From Cupriavidus sp. BIS7 (GTDB taxonomy: Bacteria; Pseudomonadota; Gammaproteobacteria; Burkholderiales; Burkholderiaceae): 64,000 nucleotides of DNA. This document shows positions 10,191 through 19,907 of this stretch, piece after piece. Numbering within the stretch: the stretch's first letter is position 1; each line of letters starts with the position of its first letter. Position numbers and translations under genes: made by a program. The notes under the pieces were generated by a model. The model was not told the DNA's origin. It made no database searches and saw nothing but the letters and a program-made list of their open reading frames with translations. The stretch is from contig NZ_ALOU01000027.1 of the NCBI RefSeq assembly GCF_000292345.1, positions 1 through 64,000 of the forward strand, given 5' to 3'.

Positions 10191-11285
10191 TCAGTGTACC
10201 GCCGCCTTGGGGGGGCGGTACTCCACGCCGGCCGCAAACTGCCTCACCGTTGCAGCCGGCACCTCGCCGACCACGGTGATCCAGAAATCGGCCACACGAC
10301 GCACCACTACCTGCGTGGCACCGAGCGACGCCACGCCTTCGCGGCGGGCGCGTTGTTCGGAAACGGGCTCGATAAAGATCGAAAGGCCCGTCAGGCCATC
10401 GCTGTAGACGACCTGCAATACCTCGAAGACCTGCTCGGATTTGCTGTTGCCAGGCGTCGGCGCATGCAGCTCGCCTAGCGGACGCCGCACTTCACGAATT
10501 TTCTGGAAACCCTTGAGGGAGGTATTGATCGTCCAACCTTCGTCGGCAATATTCGCCGACTGGTAGGTAACCTCGTAGTGGTTCCAGGAACTGGCACCCT
10601 TGATTGCATTCAGGATGCGCTGCTTTTCCGACGGCACACCGATATCGACCTGCGAGAACGCCACCTGCTCGAGCACCTTCCCGGCCTCGCCGATCGTCTG
10701 TGCCCGCATCAGCAGACCAGAGTTTCTGTCCGCCCACAGGCGCACGGCATAGCGCGCTGCGTCATGCGGCTCGAGGGAGAACACCTCGCACTCGACACCG
10801 GCCACACGCTCGGCGGGCAGTTTGTGCATGTCATAGAGATCAAGCACGTCGCTCTTGTTCGTGGCCAGCAGCGCAGGGAAGCGATCCTTCGCCTCCTGCT
10901 TCTCCACCACGACGAGTTTGGCTTCCGGGATCAGGCTGTGCACCACGTCATTCTGGCGTAGCACCTCACGCGGCTTGCCGTCGAGCGTTTCCAGCCGTTC
11001 GTACTCGTTGTGCGCGAGATCGCTGTAATGCTGGATGCGCGAAGCATGGATGACGCTGCCGCGCTGATAGATCAGCGTTCCGACATAGTTTTCGCGCTGC
11101 GCTGCACGATGGATCTTGTTCAGCCACGCCGTGGCGTCGCGGCGGTTCAGCGTATTGTCAGACGGCTGCGCAGTCGCGGCAGCAGCGGTCAGACACAAGG
11201 CCAGAAAAAAGGACCTGCGCAGGCCCTTCTTTCCGTGTACGCCCGCTACATTGGCGAGCGACGGTCCTTTATGCATGTCCGGCAT
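10191..11285 (-). CDS. rseB: Sigma-E regulatory protein RseB/MucB
   Basis: Periplasmic protein that binds the anti-sigma factor RseA and shields it from DegS-type cleavage until lipopolysaccharide or lipid signals displace it. A signal peptide is visible (LRRSFFLALCLTAAAATA, about 22-39). The remaining sequence shows the LolA-like N-terminal domain and the smaller C-terminal domain typical of MucB/RseB. Its ATG overlaps the rseA stop as TAATG, which indicates coupled translation. Confidence 0.9.
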   Translation of the reverse strand: MPDMHKGPSLANVAGVHGKKGLRRSFFLALCLTAAAATAQPSDNTLNRRDATAWLNKIHRAAQRENYVGTLIYQRGSVIHASRIQHYSDLAHNEYERLETLDGKPREVLRQNDVVHSLIPEAKLVVVEKQEAKDRFPALLATNKSDVLDLYDMHKLPAERVAGVECEVFSLEPHDAARYAVRLWADRNSGLLMRAQTIGEAGKVLEQVAFSQVDIGVPSEKQRILNAIKGASSWNHYEVTYQSANIADEGWTINTSLKGFQKIREVRRPLGELHAPTPGNSKSEQVFEVLQVVYSDGLTGLSIFIEPVSEQRARREGVASLGATQVVVRRVADFWITVVGEVPAATVRQFAAGVEYRPPKAAVH

Positions 11286-11941
11286 TATTCCTGCGAATTG
11301 TCCTGAGAGAAATTGGCACCATTGGCCACCGTGCGCATGGTCGGCACAAAGGCGTCCGTTGCAACCGATGTGCGATGGGCGCGCAGGTATTCGTCCAGGC
11401 GAGGATCGCGAATCATCTGGGTATTGTCAGCCGAGACCGCGACGATCGAGCCGCCTGCGGCCGGGGCAGTGGCACTGGCCTTTACTGGCGCGCCAGGCTG
11501 CTGCTCGACCCGAGCGACCACGGCATCGGGAGCACCAACGTCACCCGGGCCGCGCATCTGCGGCACCACGACCCAGCTCACCGCAGCCACGGCCGCGGCA
11601 ATGGCCGTACCGGGCACCACGCGGCGCACCCAGGAAGGACGTACCAGCAGTCGATGACGACCGGCAGCCGCCACGGCCGGGACCAGCACGTGCGGTTCTG
11701 CTTCCAGATGTACGGAGAAACGGGAGAGAAAGGCTTCGGTCGAGCCAGAGTGCGTCAGCTCTTCAGAGCGCAGCGAGTCGCCGATCAACTGGTACATCGA
11801 CCAGTCCGCCATTCCCGCGTTGCCCTTGGCAAGGCCAAGCGCTGTGTCGATATCGTGCGGCGCCAGCTCGCCGTCCATCAATGCGGAGATCTGCTCCGCG
11901 GCTTCCATCACATGAACCGACTGCTTATGAGCCTGACCCAT
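11285..11941 (-). CDS. rseA: Anti-sigma-E factor RseA/MucA
   Basis: Inner-membrane anti-sigma factor. The N-terminal cytoplasmic part (QISALMDGELAPHDIDTAL and the following helices) is the RseA sigma-binding domain. One membrane segment follows at about 125-145 (VPGTAIAAAVAAVSWVVVP), and the C-terminal part is periplasmic and Pro/Ala-rich. The start at 11941 is chosen because GGGGTTGGAA precedes it and because the sigma-binding domain then begins about 12 residues in; a longer frame adds 15 hydrophobic residues without support. The 151-bp gap to rpoE holds no further gene. Confidence 0.9.
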   Translation of the reverse strand: MGQAHKQSVHVMEAAEQISALMDGELAPHDIDTALGLAKGNAGMADWSMYQLIGDSLRSEELTHSGSTEAFLSRFSVHLEAEPHVLVPAVAAAGRHRLLVRPSWVRRVVPGTAIAAAVAAVSWVVVPQMRGPGDVGAPDAVVARVEQQPGAPVKASATAPAAGGSIVAVSADNTQMIRDPRLDEYLRAHRTSVATDAFVPTMRTVANGANFSQDNSQE

Positions 11942-12092
11942 TTCCAACCCCAAGAAATTCCATTGAACACCGATAAATCCCGTCACTACCGCTTGTCGTT
12001 TATCGATGCAGGAATAGGCTGCAACGCTGGCTGCACGACATTCATAACGCGAAAAACGCGAGACGCCAGCACCAACAACTTGTCAGCGTCTC

Positions 12093-12692
12093 TTACCACC
12101 TCTTGCCCTCTGCCGTTCCCAGCAGCGGGCGCAACTTTTCGGCGATCGCTTCGCGCGCCCGGAAAATCCGCGAGCGCACCGTACCGATCGGACACCCCAT
12201 CGCCTCCGCGATCTCCTCATAGCTGAGGCCTTCGATCTCGCGCAGCGTGATGGCGGTGCGCAATTCCTCCGGCAAAGCTTCCATCGCCCGGTTCACCGTA
12301 TCGGCTACCTGGCGCGTGTGGAGCATCGACTCCGGCGTATTGATATCCCTTAGTTGTTCACCGTCCGCAAAAGTTTCAGCCTCTTCAGCATCGATATCGC
12401 TGGACGCTTCCGGCCGCCGACCCTGGGTGGCAAGGTAGTTCTTGGCGGTGTTTACGGCGATCCGGTACAGCCACGTGTAGAAAGCGGAGTCGCCCCGGAA
12501 CTGGGGCAGAGCGCGGTATGCCTTGATAAAGGCATCCTGCGCCACATCCTCAACTTCCGCGGGGTCCCGGACAAGGCGAGAGATCAGGCGAATGATCTTG
12601 CGGTGGTACTTGGTCACCAGCAATTCAAATGCCCGTTTGTCGCCCTGCTGGACGCGTTCAACTAGAAGCTGATCGGCTTCGCGTTCGCTCAC
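12093..12692 (-). CDS. rpoE: RNA polymerase sigma-E factor RpoE/AlgU
   Basis: ECF-group sigma factor for envelope stress. The 199-residue protein has sigma region 2 (FELLVTKYHRKIIRLISRLV ... DVAQDAFIKAYRALPQFRG) and region 4 (EELRTAITLREIEGLSYEEIAEAMGCPIGTVRSR split between about 130 and 175). The start codon is GTG at 12692, supported by AGGTGA seven bases upstream. rseA, rseB and mucD follow on the same strand. A perfect inverted repeat lies 45 bp upstream (12735-12751). Confidence 0.96.
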   Translation of the reverse strand: MSEREADQLLVERVQQGDKRAFELLVTKYHRKIIRLISRLVRDPAEVEDVAQDAFIKAYRALPQFRGDSAFYTWLYRIAVNTAKNYLATQGRRPEASSDIDAEEAETFADGEQLRDINTPESMLHTRQVADTVNRAMEALPEELRTAITLREIEGLSYEEIAEAMGCPIGTVRSRIFRAREAIAEKLRPLLGTAEGKRW

Positions 12693-12947
12693 GTATGGTT
12701 CACCTGCTGCAGTGTATCTCTTGGTTTCGTCGTCAATACAAGCGTTGTATTTTACCTACGATTCCGGCGTTATCGCGTGTCGCGAAGCGCATTCTGTGAC
12801 CACAACTGCGCAAGATGGTTCCAACCCGGCACTCGTGGTTGCACCTGCGTGCAACCCCCAAGGGTGCGGGCAAGGCGGGGGAAAGGCAGAAATGGGACCG
12901 GGGCCGTCCGCCATGGACAGGCCCCAAGTCATGCGGAACGCGCGTAA
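12693..12947. promoter_or_regulatory. fabF-rpoE intergenic region with operator-like palindrome
   Basis: Contains AATACAA-GCG-TTGTATT at 12735-12751, a perfect inverted repeat with 7-bp arms and a 3-bp centre, placed where the rpoE promoter should be. I cannot fit a convincing sigma-E or sigma-70 promoter. Two further hairpins nearer fabF (8-bp arms GGTTGCAC/GTGCAACC at 12837-12856; GGGGCCGTCC/GGACaGGCCCC at 12900-12925) could end fabF mRNA, but both lack a T-run. Confidence 0.5.
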
Positions 12948-14180
12948 TCAAACGCGGCGGAATACAAGCGTACCGTTGGTGCCGCCGAAGCCGAAATTGT
13001 TCTTCACGGCCACATCGATCTTCATCTCACGTGCCGTGTTGGCAACGTAGTCCAGGTCGCATTCGGGATCCTGGTTGAAGATGTTGATGGTCGGCGGCGA
13101 AACCTGGTTGTGGATCGCCAGAACCGTGAATACCGATTCCAGACCGCCGGCGCCGCCCAGCAGGTGGCCGGTCATCGACTTCGTCGAATTGACCACCATC
13201 TTGTAGGCGTGATCGCCGAATGCCAGCTTGACGGCGTCGGTTTCGTTCTTGTCGCCCAGCGGCGTCGAGGTGCCGTGCGCATTGAGGTAGTTGACCTCGT
13301 CCGGATTGATGCCAGCATCCTTGATCGCGGCCACCATGCAGCGGCGCGGACCATCGGTGTTCGGGGCAGTCATGTGGAACGCGTCACCGCTCATGCCGAA
13401 ACCTACCAGTTCGGCATAGATACGCGCGCCGCGCGCCTTGGCCGACTCGTACTCTTCGAGCATCATCACACCGGCACCCTCGCCCAGCACGAAGCCGTCA
13501 CGATCCTTGTCCCACGGACGCGACGCCGCTGCGGGATCGTCATTGCGCGTGGACAGGGCGCGAGCCGCAGCAAAGCCACCAATACCGAGCGGGGATACCG
13601 TCGATTCGGCGCCACCGGCCAGCATGGCATCACAATCACCGGCCTGGATCAGGCGGGCAGCCAGGCCAATGCTGTGCAGGCCCGTCGTGCAAGCCGTCAC
13701 TGCAGCCAGGTTCGGCCCCTTGAGGCCATGGATGATCGACAGGTGGCCGGAGATCATGTTGATGATCGAACCCGGCACGAAGAACGGCGAAATCCGGCGC
13801 GGACCACGTTCGGCCAGCGTCATCTGCGTGTCTTCGATCATCGGCAACCCGCCGATGCCCGAGCCTACCAGCACGCCGATGCGCTCTGCATTGGCCTCGG
13901 TAATTTCCAGACCGCTGTCCTTGAGCGCTTGCGAACCCGCCGCAATGCCGAAATGGATAAACGTATCCATATTGCGGGCTTCCTTGGCCGGGATGTAATC
14001 CTCGGCATTGAAGCCCTTCACTTCGCCAGCAAAATGTACTGCAAACGGCGAGTGATCGAATTTGGTAATGGTGGCGATGCCGGACTTGCCGGCAACCAGG
14101 TTGGCCCAGCCTTCGGCAACCGTGTTTCCGACCGGAGACACAAGGCCAAGCCCAGTGACGACGACGCGACGACGGCTCAC
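12948..14180 (-). CDS. fabF: Beta-ketoacyl-ACP synthase II (FabF)
   Basis: Elongating condensing enzyme of type II fatty-acid synthesis. The 410-residue thiolase-fold protein shows the catalytic cysteine Cys164 in [10 protein letters not shown] and the two histidines in [11 protein letters not shown] and GHLLGGAGG. It lies directly after acpP, its substrate carrier, with a 208-bp gap that contains a nested hairpin. The acpP-fabF pairing is near universal in proteobacteria. Confidence 0.96.
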   Translation of the reverse strand: MSRRRVVVTGLGLVSPVGNTVAEGWANLVAGKSGIATITKFDHSPFAVHFAGEVKGFNAEDYIPAKEARNMDTFIHFGIAAGSQALKDSGLEITEANAERIGVLVGSGIGGLPMIEDTQMTLAERGPRRISPFFVPGSIINMISGHLSIIHGLKGPNLAAVTACTTGLHSIGLAARLIQAGDCDAMLAGGAESTVSPLGIGGFAAARALSTRNDDPAAASRPWDKDRDGFVLGEGAGVMMLEEYESAKARGARIYAELVGFGMSGDAFHMTAPNTDGPRRCMVAAIKDAGINPDEVNYLNAHGTSTPLGDKNETDAVKLAFGDHAYKMVVNSTKSMTGHLLGGAGGLESVFTVLAIHNQVSPPTINIFNQDPECDLDYVANTAREMKIDVAVKNNFGFGGTNGTLVFRRV

Positions 14181-14309
14181 TATATTTTCCTACGAGTGCG
14201 TGAAGCGGAATTGGATTGATTCACGATCTCGCCTGTTCTGCCGCCAGGCGTTTGCCTGCGGGCCAAACGGGTCAAGATCATTCCGATTCTGCTTCGTCGA
14301 ACAGACGAA

Positions 14310-14368
14310 AGCCACAGAAAACAGCATGACGGGACCATGATGGTCCCATCGATCTGCCTTCTGTGGCT
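14310..14368 (-). promoter_or_regulatory. Nested hairpin between acpP and fabF
   Basis: Outer stem AGCCACAGAA (14310-14319) with TTCTGTGGCT (14359-14368), inner stem GGGACCAT (14331-14338) with ATGGTCCC (14340-14347), joined by two 11-nt internal strands. In the transcript it falls 21 nt after the acpP stop and 130 nt before fabF. It is followed by a weak T-rich stretch (TTTCGTCTGTT). A partial terminator or a 3'-end stabiliser that lets acpP exceed fabF in mRNA level is likely. Confidence 0.65.
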
Positions 14369-14388
14369 CGGAATGCGAAGACGACGGC

Positions 14389-14628
14389 TTAGGCCTTGAC
14401 GTGCGCGGTGGCGTAGTCGATGGCTTGTTGCACGGTCGTGATCTTTTCGGCTTCCTCATCGGGAATTTCCATGCCGAATTCATCTTCCAACGCCATCACG
14501 AGTTCAACCGTGTCCAGCGAGTCCGCACCGAGATCGTTCACGAACGACGATTCGTTCTTGATGTCTGCCTCGGCCACGCCAAGCTGCTCAGCAACGATTT
14601 TCTTGACGCGTTGTTCGATATTGTCCAT
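14389..14628 (-). CDS. acpP: Acyl carrier protein
   Basis: Small acidic carrier of growing acyl chains. It has 79 residues, and the phosphopantetheine attachment Ser37 lies in [13 protein letters not shown] strong ribosome site (GGAGGG) precedes the ATG. A -10-like TAAAAT lies at 14665-14670 on the minus strand, giving a leader of about 30 nt; this fits the usual separate high-level acpP transcript. Confidence 0.97.
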
Positions 14629-14797
14629 GTAACCCTCCAGGGAAGTTCGACAAAAAGTGGGCGCATTTTAGCAGGTTTGGACCACAAAAAATCCGCCTGC
14701 CAATCTTTGCAAGAAACGCACCCGTTTGGTTTGAAAAACAACAGCTTCGTCCGGCTTTTTCAGGCTTCTCCCTCGAAACCGAAACCGAACGACATCA
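14629..14797 (-). promoter_or_regulatory. acpP promoter region
   Basis: The minus strand carries TAAAAT (14665-14670) as the best -10 candidate. A good -35 is not visible at 17 bp; the region there is T-rich. No terminator is seen after fabG, so read-through from fabG is also possible. Confidence 0.4.
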
Positions 14798-15547
14798 TCA
14801 GTTCATGTACATCCCGCCGTTCACGTGCAGCGTAGTGCCCGTGATGTAGGCTGCCTGCGGACCGGCCAGGAATGCCACCGCATTGGCGATGTCTTCCGGC
14901 TGGCCGAGACGACCCAGCGGAATCCGGGTCTTCAGCGCCGCATGCTGCTCTTCCGACAACACCTTGGTCATGTCGGTATCGATAAAACCGGGTGCCACGC
15001 AGTTGACGGTAACGTTGCGGCTGCCGATTTCGGCCGCCAGCGCACGGGTCATGCCCTCCACGCCGGCCTTGGCCGCCGCGTAGTTCATCTGACCCGGGTT
15101 GCCCGTGGAGCCGACCACCGAAGTGATATTGATGATGCGGCCTCCGCGGGCCTTCATCATCGGACGCAGCACGGCACGCGCCAGACGGAACACGGCGGTC
15201 AGGTTCGTGTCGATGACTGCGCTCCAGTCCTCGTCCTTCATGCGCATGGCCAACTGGTCCTGGGTGATGCCAGCATTGTTCACCAGCACGTTCAGACCGC
15301 CATGGGCCTTGATGATCTCGTCGATCACGGCCTCGCAGCGGGCGGGATCGTTCACGTTCAGCACCACGCCGCTGCCCTTCAGGCCTTCACCGGACAGATA
15401 CTCGGCGATCCCGGCCGCGCCAGCTTCGCTCGTGGCGGTACCAATCACCGTGGCGCCCTGCCGCGCGAGTTCCAGCGCGATGGCACGGCCGATGCCGCGC
15501 GAGGCGCCGGTCACCAGCGCGACCTGATTTTCGAGAGTCTTGCTCAT
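14798..15547 (-). CDS. fabG: 3-oxoacyl-ACP reductase FabG
   Basis: NADPH-dependent short-chain dehydrogenase that reduces 3-oxoacyl-ACP. TGASRGIGRAIA (about 14-25) is the nucleotide-binding glycine motif, NNAGITQD and NITSVVG give the structural Asn and catalytic Ser, and MNYAAAKAG carries Tyr/Lys. The length of 249 residues is typical. It lies between fabD (20-bp gap) and acpP. Confidence 0.96.
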   Translation of the reverse strand: MSKTLENQVALVTGASRGIGRAIALELARQGATVIGTATSEAGAAGIAEYLSGEGLKGSGVVLNVNDPARCEAVIDEIIKAHGGLNVLVNNAGITQDQLAMRMKDEDWSAVIDTNLTAVFRLARAVLRPMMKARGGRIINITSVVGSTGNPGQMNYAAAKAGVEGMTRALAAEIGSRNVTVNCVAPGFIDTDMTKVLSEEQHAALKTRIPLGRLGQPEDIANAVAFLAGPQAAYITGTTLHVNGGMYMN

Positions 15548-15567
15548 GTTGCGTTTGTTCCTTGGTC

Positions 15568-16503
15568 TTACTTCAGCAGCGCCAGCGTTTCCTGCAGCGA
15601 CGCCGGATCAAAGATTGCACCACCAACGAGGTTGCCGTCGATGCGCTTGGTCATACCGGCCAGCACTTTACCCGGACCGCATTCGATTACATGGGTCACG
15701 CCTTCGGCGGCAATCTTCTGCACGCACTCGACCCAGCGCACTGGCGCAGCGGCCTGGCGGACCAGCGCATCCTTGATTTGCGCGGGATCATTGACGATCG
15801 CCACGTCGACGTTGTTCACGAGCGGGATTGCCGGGGCCGAGAACGCAAGACCGGCCATGCGCTCGCGCAGGCGATCCGACGCCGGCTTGAGCAGCGACGA
15901 ATGGAACGGCGCCGAAACCGGCAGCGGCAGCGCGCGCTTGGCGCCCTTCGCCTTGGCGATTTCGCAAGCTTTCTCTACGGCAGCCTTGTTGCCGGCGATC
16001 ACTACCTGCGACGGCGCATTGAAGTTGACGGCCTCGACCACGCCTGCGCCTGCCGCAGCGGCTTCGGCGCACGCGGCACGCACGTCGTCATCGGACAGCC
16101 CCAGGATCGCGGCCATGCCGCCCTCGCCAACCGGCACGGCTTCCTGCATCGCCTGCGCGCGGAATCGCACCAGCGGCACGGCGTCGGCAAACGGAATCAC
16201 GCCTGCAGCCACGAGCGCCGAGTACTCGCCCAGGCTGTGGCCTGCCACGAGGGCCGGCGCCGGACCACCGGCTTCCAGCCAGGCGCGATACACGGCCACG
16301 GCGGCCGTCAGCATCACCGGCTGCGTGTTGGTGGTCAGGTTCAGTTCTTCGGCCGGGCCTTCGGCAATCAGCTTGCCGATATCCTGGCCCAGCGCCGTCG
16401 AGGCTTCCTCGAGCGTGGCGCGTACTACCGGGTTTTCGGCGAATGCGTTGAGCATGCCGACCGACTGCGAACCCTGTCCGGGGAATACGAATGCGAATTT
16501 CAT
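15568..16503 (-). CDS. fabD: Malonyl-CoA:ACP transacylase FabD
   Basis: Loads malonyl groups on ACP for chain extension. FPGQGSQ at 7-13 and the nucleophile elbow GHSLGEY (Ser90) are intact, and the C-terminal ECGPGKVLAGM segment is present. At 311 residues it is normal for the family. The 73-bp gap to fabH holds a GC-rich hairpin. Confidence 0.96.
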   Translation of the reverse strand: MKFAFVFPGQGSQSVGMLNAFAENPVVRATLEEASTALGQDIGKLIAEGPAEELNLTTNTQPVMLTAAVAVYRAWLEAGGPAPALVAGHSLGEYSALVAAGVIPFADAVPLVRFRAQAMQEAVPVGEGGMAAILGLSDDDVRAACAEAAAAGAGVVEAVNFNAPSQVVIAGNKAAVEKACEIAKAKGAKRALPLPVSAPFHSSLLKPASDRLRERMAGLAFSAPAIPLVNNVDVAIVNDPAQIKDALVRQAAAPVRWVECVQKIAAEGVTHVIECGPGKVLAGMTKRIDGNLVGGAIFDPASLQETLALLK

Positions 16504-16535
16504 CTGAAATCCAGTCCTAGCAGTTCATCTTTCAA

Positions 16536-16570
16536 GCCGGCGCGCCGCGCATCCACGCGAGCGCGCCGGC
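16536..16570. other. GC-rich hairpin between fabH and fabD
   Basis: Perfect 10-bp arms GCCGGCGCGC (16536-16545) and GCGCGCCGGC (16561-16570); the loop itself begins and ends with CGCG and can extend the stem. It lies 7 nt past the fabH stop and 33 nt before the fabD start. There is no T-run, so an RNA-stability or processing element is more likely than a terminator. Confidence 0.5.
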
Positions 16571-16576
16571 CGCATA

Positions 16577-17557
16577 TTACATGCGCAGCAGCACCGCGCC
16601 CCAGGTGAAGCCGCCGCCAACGCCTTCCATCAGCACGGTCTGGCCCGGCTTGATGCGGCCATCGCGCACCGCAACGTCCAGCGCCAGCGGAATCGACGCT
16701 GCGGAAGTATTGCCGTGCTCGTGCACGGTGGCGACCATGCGCTCCGCCGGCAGGCCGAGCTTCTTGGCCGTGCCTTGCATGATGCGGATATTGGCCTGGT
16801 GCGGAATCAGCCAGTCGATCTCGCTGGCCTGCATCTCGGCGGCCGAGATCGCTTCGCGCGCCACCTTGTCGAGCACGGTGACCGCCAGCTTGAATACGGC
16901 CTGGCCATCCATGCGCAGGAACGCATTGCCGGTAATCGCGCCGCCGGACACGTTTCCGGGCACGCAGAGGATGTCCACGTGGTTGCCGTCCGAATGCATT
17001 GCCGACGACAGGATGCCCGGCTCATCCGAAGCGGTCAGCACCACGGCGCCCGCACCGTCGCCGAACAGCACGCAGGTGGTGCGATCGGTGAAATCGAGGA
17101 TGCGCGAGAACACCTCGGAACCGATCACGAGCACGTTCTTGTGCGAGCCGCTGCGGATGAACTTGTCCGCCGTCGCCATCGCATAGACGAAACCCGAGCA
17201 CACGGCCTGCAGGTCGAATGCCGCGCAATGGTTGGTGATGCCGAGCTTCTGCTGCACGAGGCAGGCGGCGCTCGGGAATACGTAGTCGGGCGTCGAGGTG
17301 GCAACGATGATCAGGTCGATGTCCTGACGGTCGATGCCTGCCGCGGCGATCGCCTGCTCGGCCGCCTTGACGGCCAGATCGCTGGACGTGACGTCGGGCT
17401 CGGCCCAGTGCCGCGCCGAGATGCCACTGCGCGAGACGATCCACTCGTCGCTGGTCTCAATGCCTTTCTCGGCAAGCTGGGCTGCCAGCTCGTCATTCGT
17501 GACGCGCCGCGGAGGCAGGTAGCTCCCCGTACCGATGATTTTTGCGTACTTGGTCAT
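16577..17557 (-). CDS. fabH: Beta-ketoacyl-ACP synthase III (FabH)
   Basis: Starts fatty-acid synthesis by condensing acetyl-CoA with malonyl-ACP. The 326-residue protein carries the catalytic triad: Cys120 ([10 protein letters not shown]), His in [10 protein letters not shown] and Asn in [10 protein letters not shown]. The C-terminus ([13 protein letters not shown]) is the conserved family ending. It follows plsX by 80 bp. Confidence 0.96.
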   Translation of the reverse strand: MTKYAKIIGTGSYLPPRRVTNDELAAQLAEKGIETSDEWIVSRSGISARHWAEPDVTSSDLAVKAAEQAIAAAGIDRQDIDLIIVATSTPDYVFPSAACLVQQKLGITNHCAAFDLQAVCSGFVYAMATADKFIRSGSHKNVLVIGSEVFSRILDFTDRTTCVLFGDGAGAVVLTASDEPGILSSAMHSDGNHVDILCVPGNVSGGAITGNAFLRMDGQAVFKLAVTVLDKVAREAISAAEMQASEIDWLIPHQANIRIMQGTAKKLGLPAERMVATVHEHGNTSAASIPLALDVAVRDGRIKPGQTVLMEGVGGGFTWGAVLLRM

Positions 17558-17637
17558 GTCGTGTCGGATCGTGATGATCGCCAGGCCGCCCCCCCGTGCG
17601 GGCGCGTCGGCTGCCCGCAGTCGGCAAGCGAGTGGCC

Positions 17638-18717
17638 TCAGGCGGCGCGAGTATCGGGATGTGGGTCGGGTGCGTCTGTCTCCGGGCCGCCAGTCGGGCC
17701 GCCTGCGGCGCCTGACTTGTGGGCGAAGGCCCTTGCTATGCGTTCGATGACGCCGTTTCTGGCGGCATCATACCCGCGTTTTATCGCCCACTCAAAAGAA
17801 TGGGCGTCGGCCGAGCCGTGGCTCTTGATCACCAGCCCGCGCAGGCCCAGCAGCGAGGCGCCGTTGTAACGGGCCGGATCGAGCCGGCGCGCCAGGCGCG
17901 ACAGCACGGGCATGGCCACCGCCGCCAGCAGCTTGGTGAACCACGAACGCGTGAATTCTTCCTTGATCATGCTGCCGATCATCTTGGCCAGGCCTTCGGT
18001 GCTCTTGAGCGCCACATTTCCGACGAAGCCGTCGCAGACGACGATGTCGGTCGTACCCTTGAAGATGTCGTTGCCTTCCACGTTGCCGTAGAAGTTGAGC
18101 TCGGAAGCGCGCAGCAGTTCGCCGGCGGCCTTGACCACCTCGTTACCCTTGATCACTTCCTCGCCGATATTGAGCAGCCCTACCGTCGGGTGCTCCTTGT
18201 GATCCACGACAGACACCATGGCCTCGGCCATGCGTGCGAACTGCAGCAGGTGCCCGGGCTCGCAATCGGCATTCGCACCCAGGTCCAGCACCGTGGTGCC
18301 CCAGCCCTGCTCGTTGGGAATCGTCGTGGCAATTGCCGGACGCTCGATGCCTTCAAGCGTCTTGAGCACATAGCGCGATACCGCCATCAGCGCGCCGGTG
18401 TTGCCGGCCGAGATGCAGGCATCGGCCTTGCCTTCCTTGACCTGCGTGGCAGCCACGCGCATCGAGGAATCCTTCTTCTTGCGCAGCGCCACTTCCACCG
18501 GGTCATCCATTGTGATGACCTCGGTCGCGGCCACGACCGTCACGCGCGGATGATCCGTTGCATGCAGCTTCTTGAGCTGCGCGCCGATGGCGTCGGGCAA
18601 GCCGACCAGGATCATCTCGGCGTCGTCGTGACTGGAAAGAAAACTGATCGCCGCCGGCACCGTCACGGATACACCGTGATCGCCGCCCATGCAGTCGATA
18701 GCGAGTTTGATCGTCAT
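17638..18717 (-). CDS. plsX: Phosphate acyltransferase PlsX
   Basis: Makes acyl-phosphate from acyl-ACP for the PlsY step of phospholipid synthesis. The N-terminal IDCMGGDHG motif begins 6 residues in, and [10 protein letters not shown] and [17 protein letters not shown] are conserved. The ATG at 18717 (preceded by AGGAAAC) gives 359 residues; a longer open frame upstream is Arg/Pro-rich and unsupported. The C-terminal 15-20 residues are a Pro/Asp-rich tail. A terminator separates it from rpmF. Confidence 0.95.
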   Translation of the reverse strand: MTIKLAIDCMGGDHGVSVTVPAAISFLSSHDDAEMILVGLPDAIGAQLKKLHATDHPRVTVVAATEVITMDDPVEVALRKKKDSSMRVAATQVKEGKADACISAGNTGALMAVSRYVLKTLEGIERPAIATTIPNEQGWGTTVLDLGANADCEPGHLLQFARMAEAMVSVVDHKEHPTVGLLNIGEEVIKGNEVVKAAGELLRASELNFYGNVEGNDIFKGTTDIVVCDGFVGNVALKSTEGLAKMIGSMIKEEFTRSWFTKLLAAVAMPVLSRLARRLDPARYNGASLLGLRGLVIKSHGSADAHSFEWAIKRGYDAARNGVIERIARAFAHKSGAAGGPTGGPETDAPDPHPDTRAA

Positions 18718-18819
18718 TGTTTCCTGATACGGAAAGCGCGCCGGCACCCGCCGCCTCGGTTCGCGGGGGCGCAATCAGCCGGACGCGCGAATACGCTGCC
18801 GTGCGGGCGCCGAGCGCCC

Positions 18820-18850
18820 AACAAAAAAGCGGCAACGAGCTTGCCGCTTT
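18820..18850 (-). terminator. Intrinsic terminator between rpmF and plsX
   Basis: Perfect 10-bp stem AAAGCGGCAA (18826-18835) with TTGCCGCTTT (18841-18850), loop CGAGC. On the minus strand it is followed by TTTTTTGTTGGG. It should stop much of the yceD-rpmF transcript before the lipid genes, leaving plsX-fabHDG to read-through or an internal promoter. Confidence 0.85.
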
Positions 18851-18909
18851 CCTGTTTTACACCTGACAACGTGCGCGAGCGAGACACAGGGTCACGCCAG
18901 ACGACCTGG

Positions 18910-19089
18910 TCAGTCGTTCTTGGTCTTGATGACCTTGCGACCACGGTAGTAGCCGTTCGGGCTGATGTGGTGACGCAGGTGGGTTTCGCCCGTGGTCGGT
19001 TCGACGGCCAGCGGCGCGGCCGACAGGTGATCGTGCGAACGGTGCATGCCGCGCTTGGACGGCGACTTTTTGTTCTGTTGAACAGCCAT
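18910..19089 (-). CDS. rpmF: 50S ribosomal protein L32
   Basis: A short gene of 59 codons plus stop. The product begins [20 protein letters not shown] and ends in RKVIKTKND, which is bacterial L32 of the cysteine-free type. AGGAG lies 7 nt before the ATG. The yceD-rpmF-plsX order is the classical one and links ribosome synthesis to lipid synthesis. Confidence 0.97.
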   Translation of the reverse strand: MAVQQNKKSPSKRGMHRSHDHLSAAPLAVEPTTGETHLRHHISPNGYYRGRKVIKTKND

Positions 19090-19211
19090 GATGACTCCTT
19101 CGAGAATTTTGCGATATTAACACACGCATCCTGCGCAAGGCGTAGCCGGGGCCCGGCCGGATGCTTTACCAGCTACCAGAAAGACTACTGGCGACGCCGC
19201 CCCATGCGGCG

Positions 19212-19829
19212 TCAGTGCTTCGTCTTCAGGCCGGCCAGCGCCGCGAAGGGCGATGGCCGCTTTTCTTCTTCGGGTGCAGCCTCAGGCTCCACCTCGCCGT
19301 CTGCGCCGGTCACGAGCGACTCGTGTACCGCGGGGCAGACTTCATGCTTCGGTGCTGTCGGCAATGCCAGCAGCACTTCATCTTCAATCAGTTCCAGCGC
19401 CGAGAATTTCTTCGATCCGACGATCACATCGGTCTCGTCATCATCCATCGGTGCCGCATCGGCAGCCGCTTCACTGGCTACCACTTCAAAACGCATGCTC
19501 GTGGCGATCGGTTCGGGATACACCCCAAGGCAGCGCTGGCAATCCAGCCAGACACGGCCATCGACCGTCACATCCAGGAACATCCGCTGCGAAACGGGTG
19601 CACCGGGCGCCACGGCTTCCTCGCGGACGAAGCCAGCCACCGTGAAGTGGAACGTCTCGTCCGGGGCCGCCGCTGGCGCATCCGCGGCCGTCTCGGCTAA
19701 GATGCGCGGCAAATCGCGCATGGCCACATCCCCCGCCGCGTTGCCGCCCTTGCGACAGAAGGCGAAAAGATCGGTTTCGCGCAGATCGAATGCCCCGGCG
19801 GACGCCGCAGGCTGGGTCAGCTGACTCAT
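19212..19829 (-). CDS. yceD: YceD family (DUF177) protein
   Basis: Member of the YceD/DUF177 family, encoded before rpmF in most bacteria and linked in plants and bacteria to 23S rRNA accumulation. It contains the conserved [12 protein letters not shown] segment (about 107-118) and an acidic C-terminus. The start at 19829 gives 205 residues and removes 13 residues that precede the family N-terminus. Its promoter (TTGACC, 18 bp, TATAAT) is clear and overlaps the divergent maf promoter. Confidence 0.88.
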   Translation of the reverse strand: MSQLTQPAASAGAFDLRETDLFAFCRKGGNAAGDVAMRDLPRILAETAADAPAAAPDETFHFTVAGFVREEAVAPGAPVSQRMFLDVTVDGRVWLDCQRCLGVYPEPIATSMRFEVVASEAAADAAPMDDDETDVIVGSKKFSALELIEDEVLLALPTAPKHEVCPAVHESLVTGADGEVEPEAAPEEEKRPSPFAALAGLKTKH

Positions 19830-19907
19830 ACTGGCTGAATCGCTCAAAATGCCTTGTCTGCCACACAAATCCCGGCATCGAGCGTGCCTGTGCGGCTAAA
19901 ACGCGCG

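Noticed and set aside
8376-10478. 700-codon open frame antisense to mucD and rseB
   Set aside because: It spans two real genes and the terminator between operons; composition is that of antisense shadow.
17719-19824. 701-codon open frame antisense to plsX, rpmF and yceD
   Set aside because: It crosses three conserved genes and a terminator; no family features.
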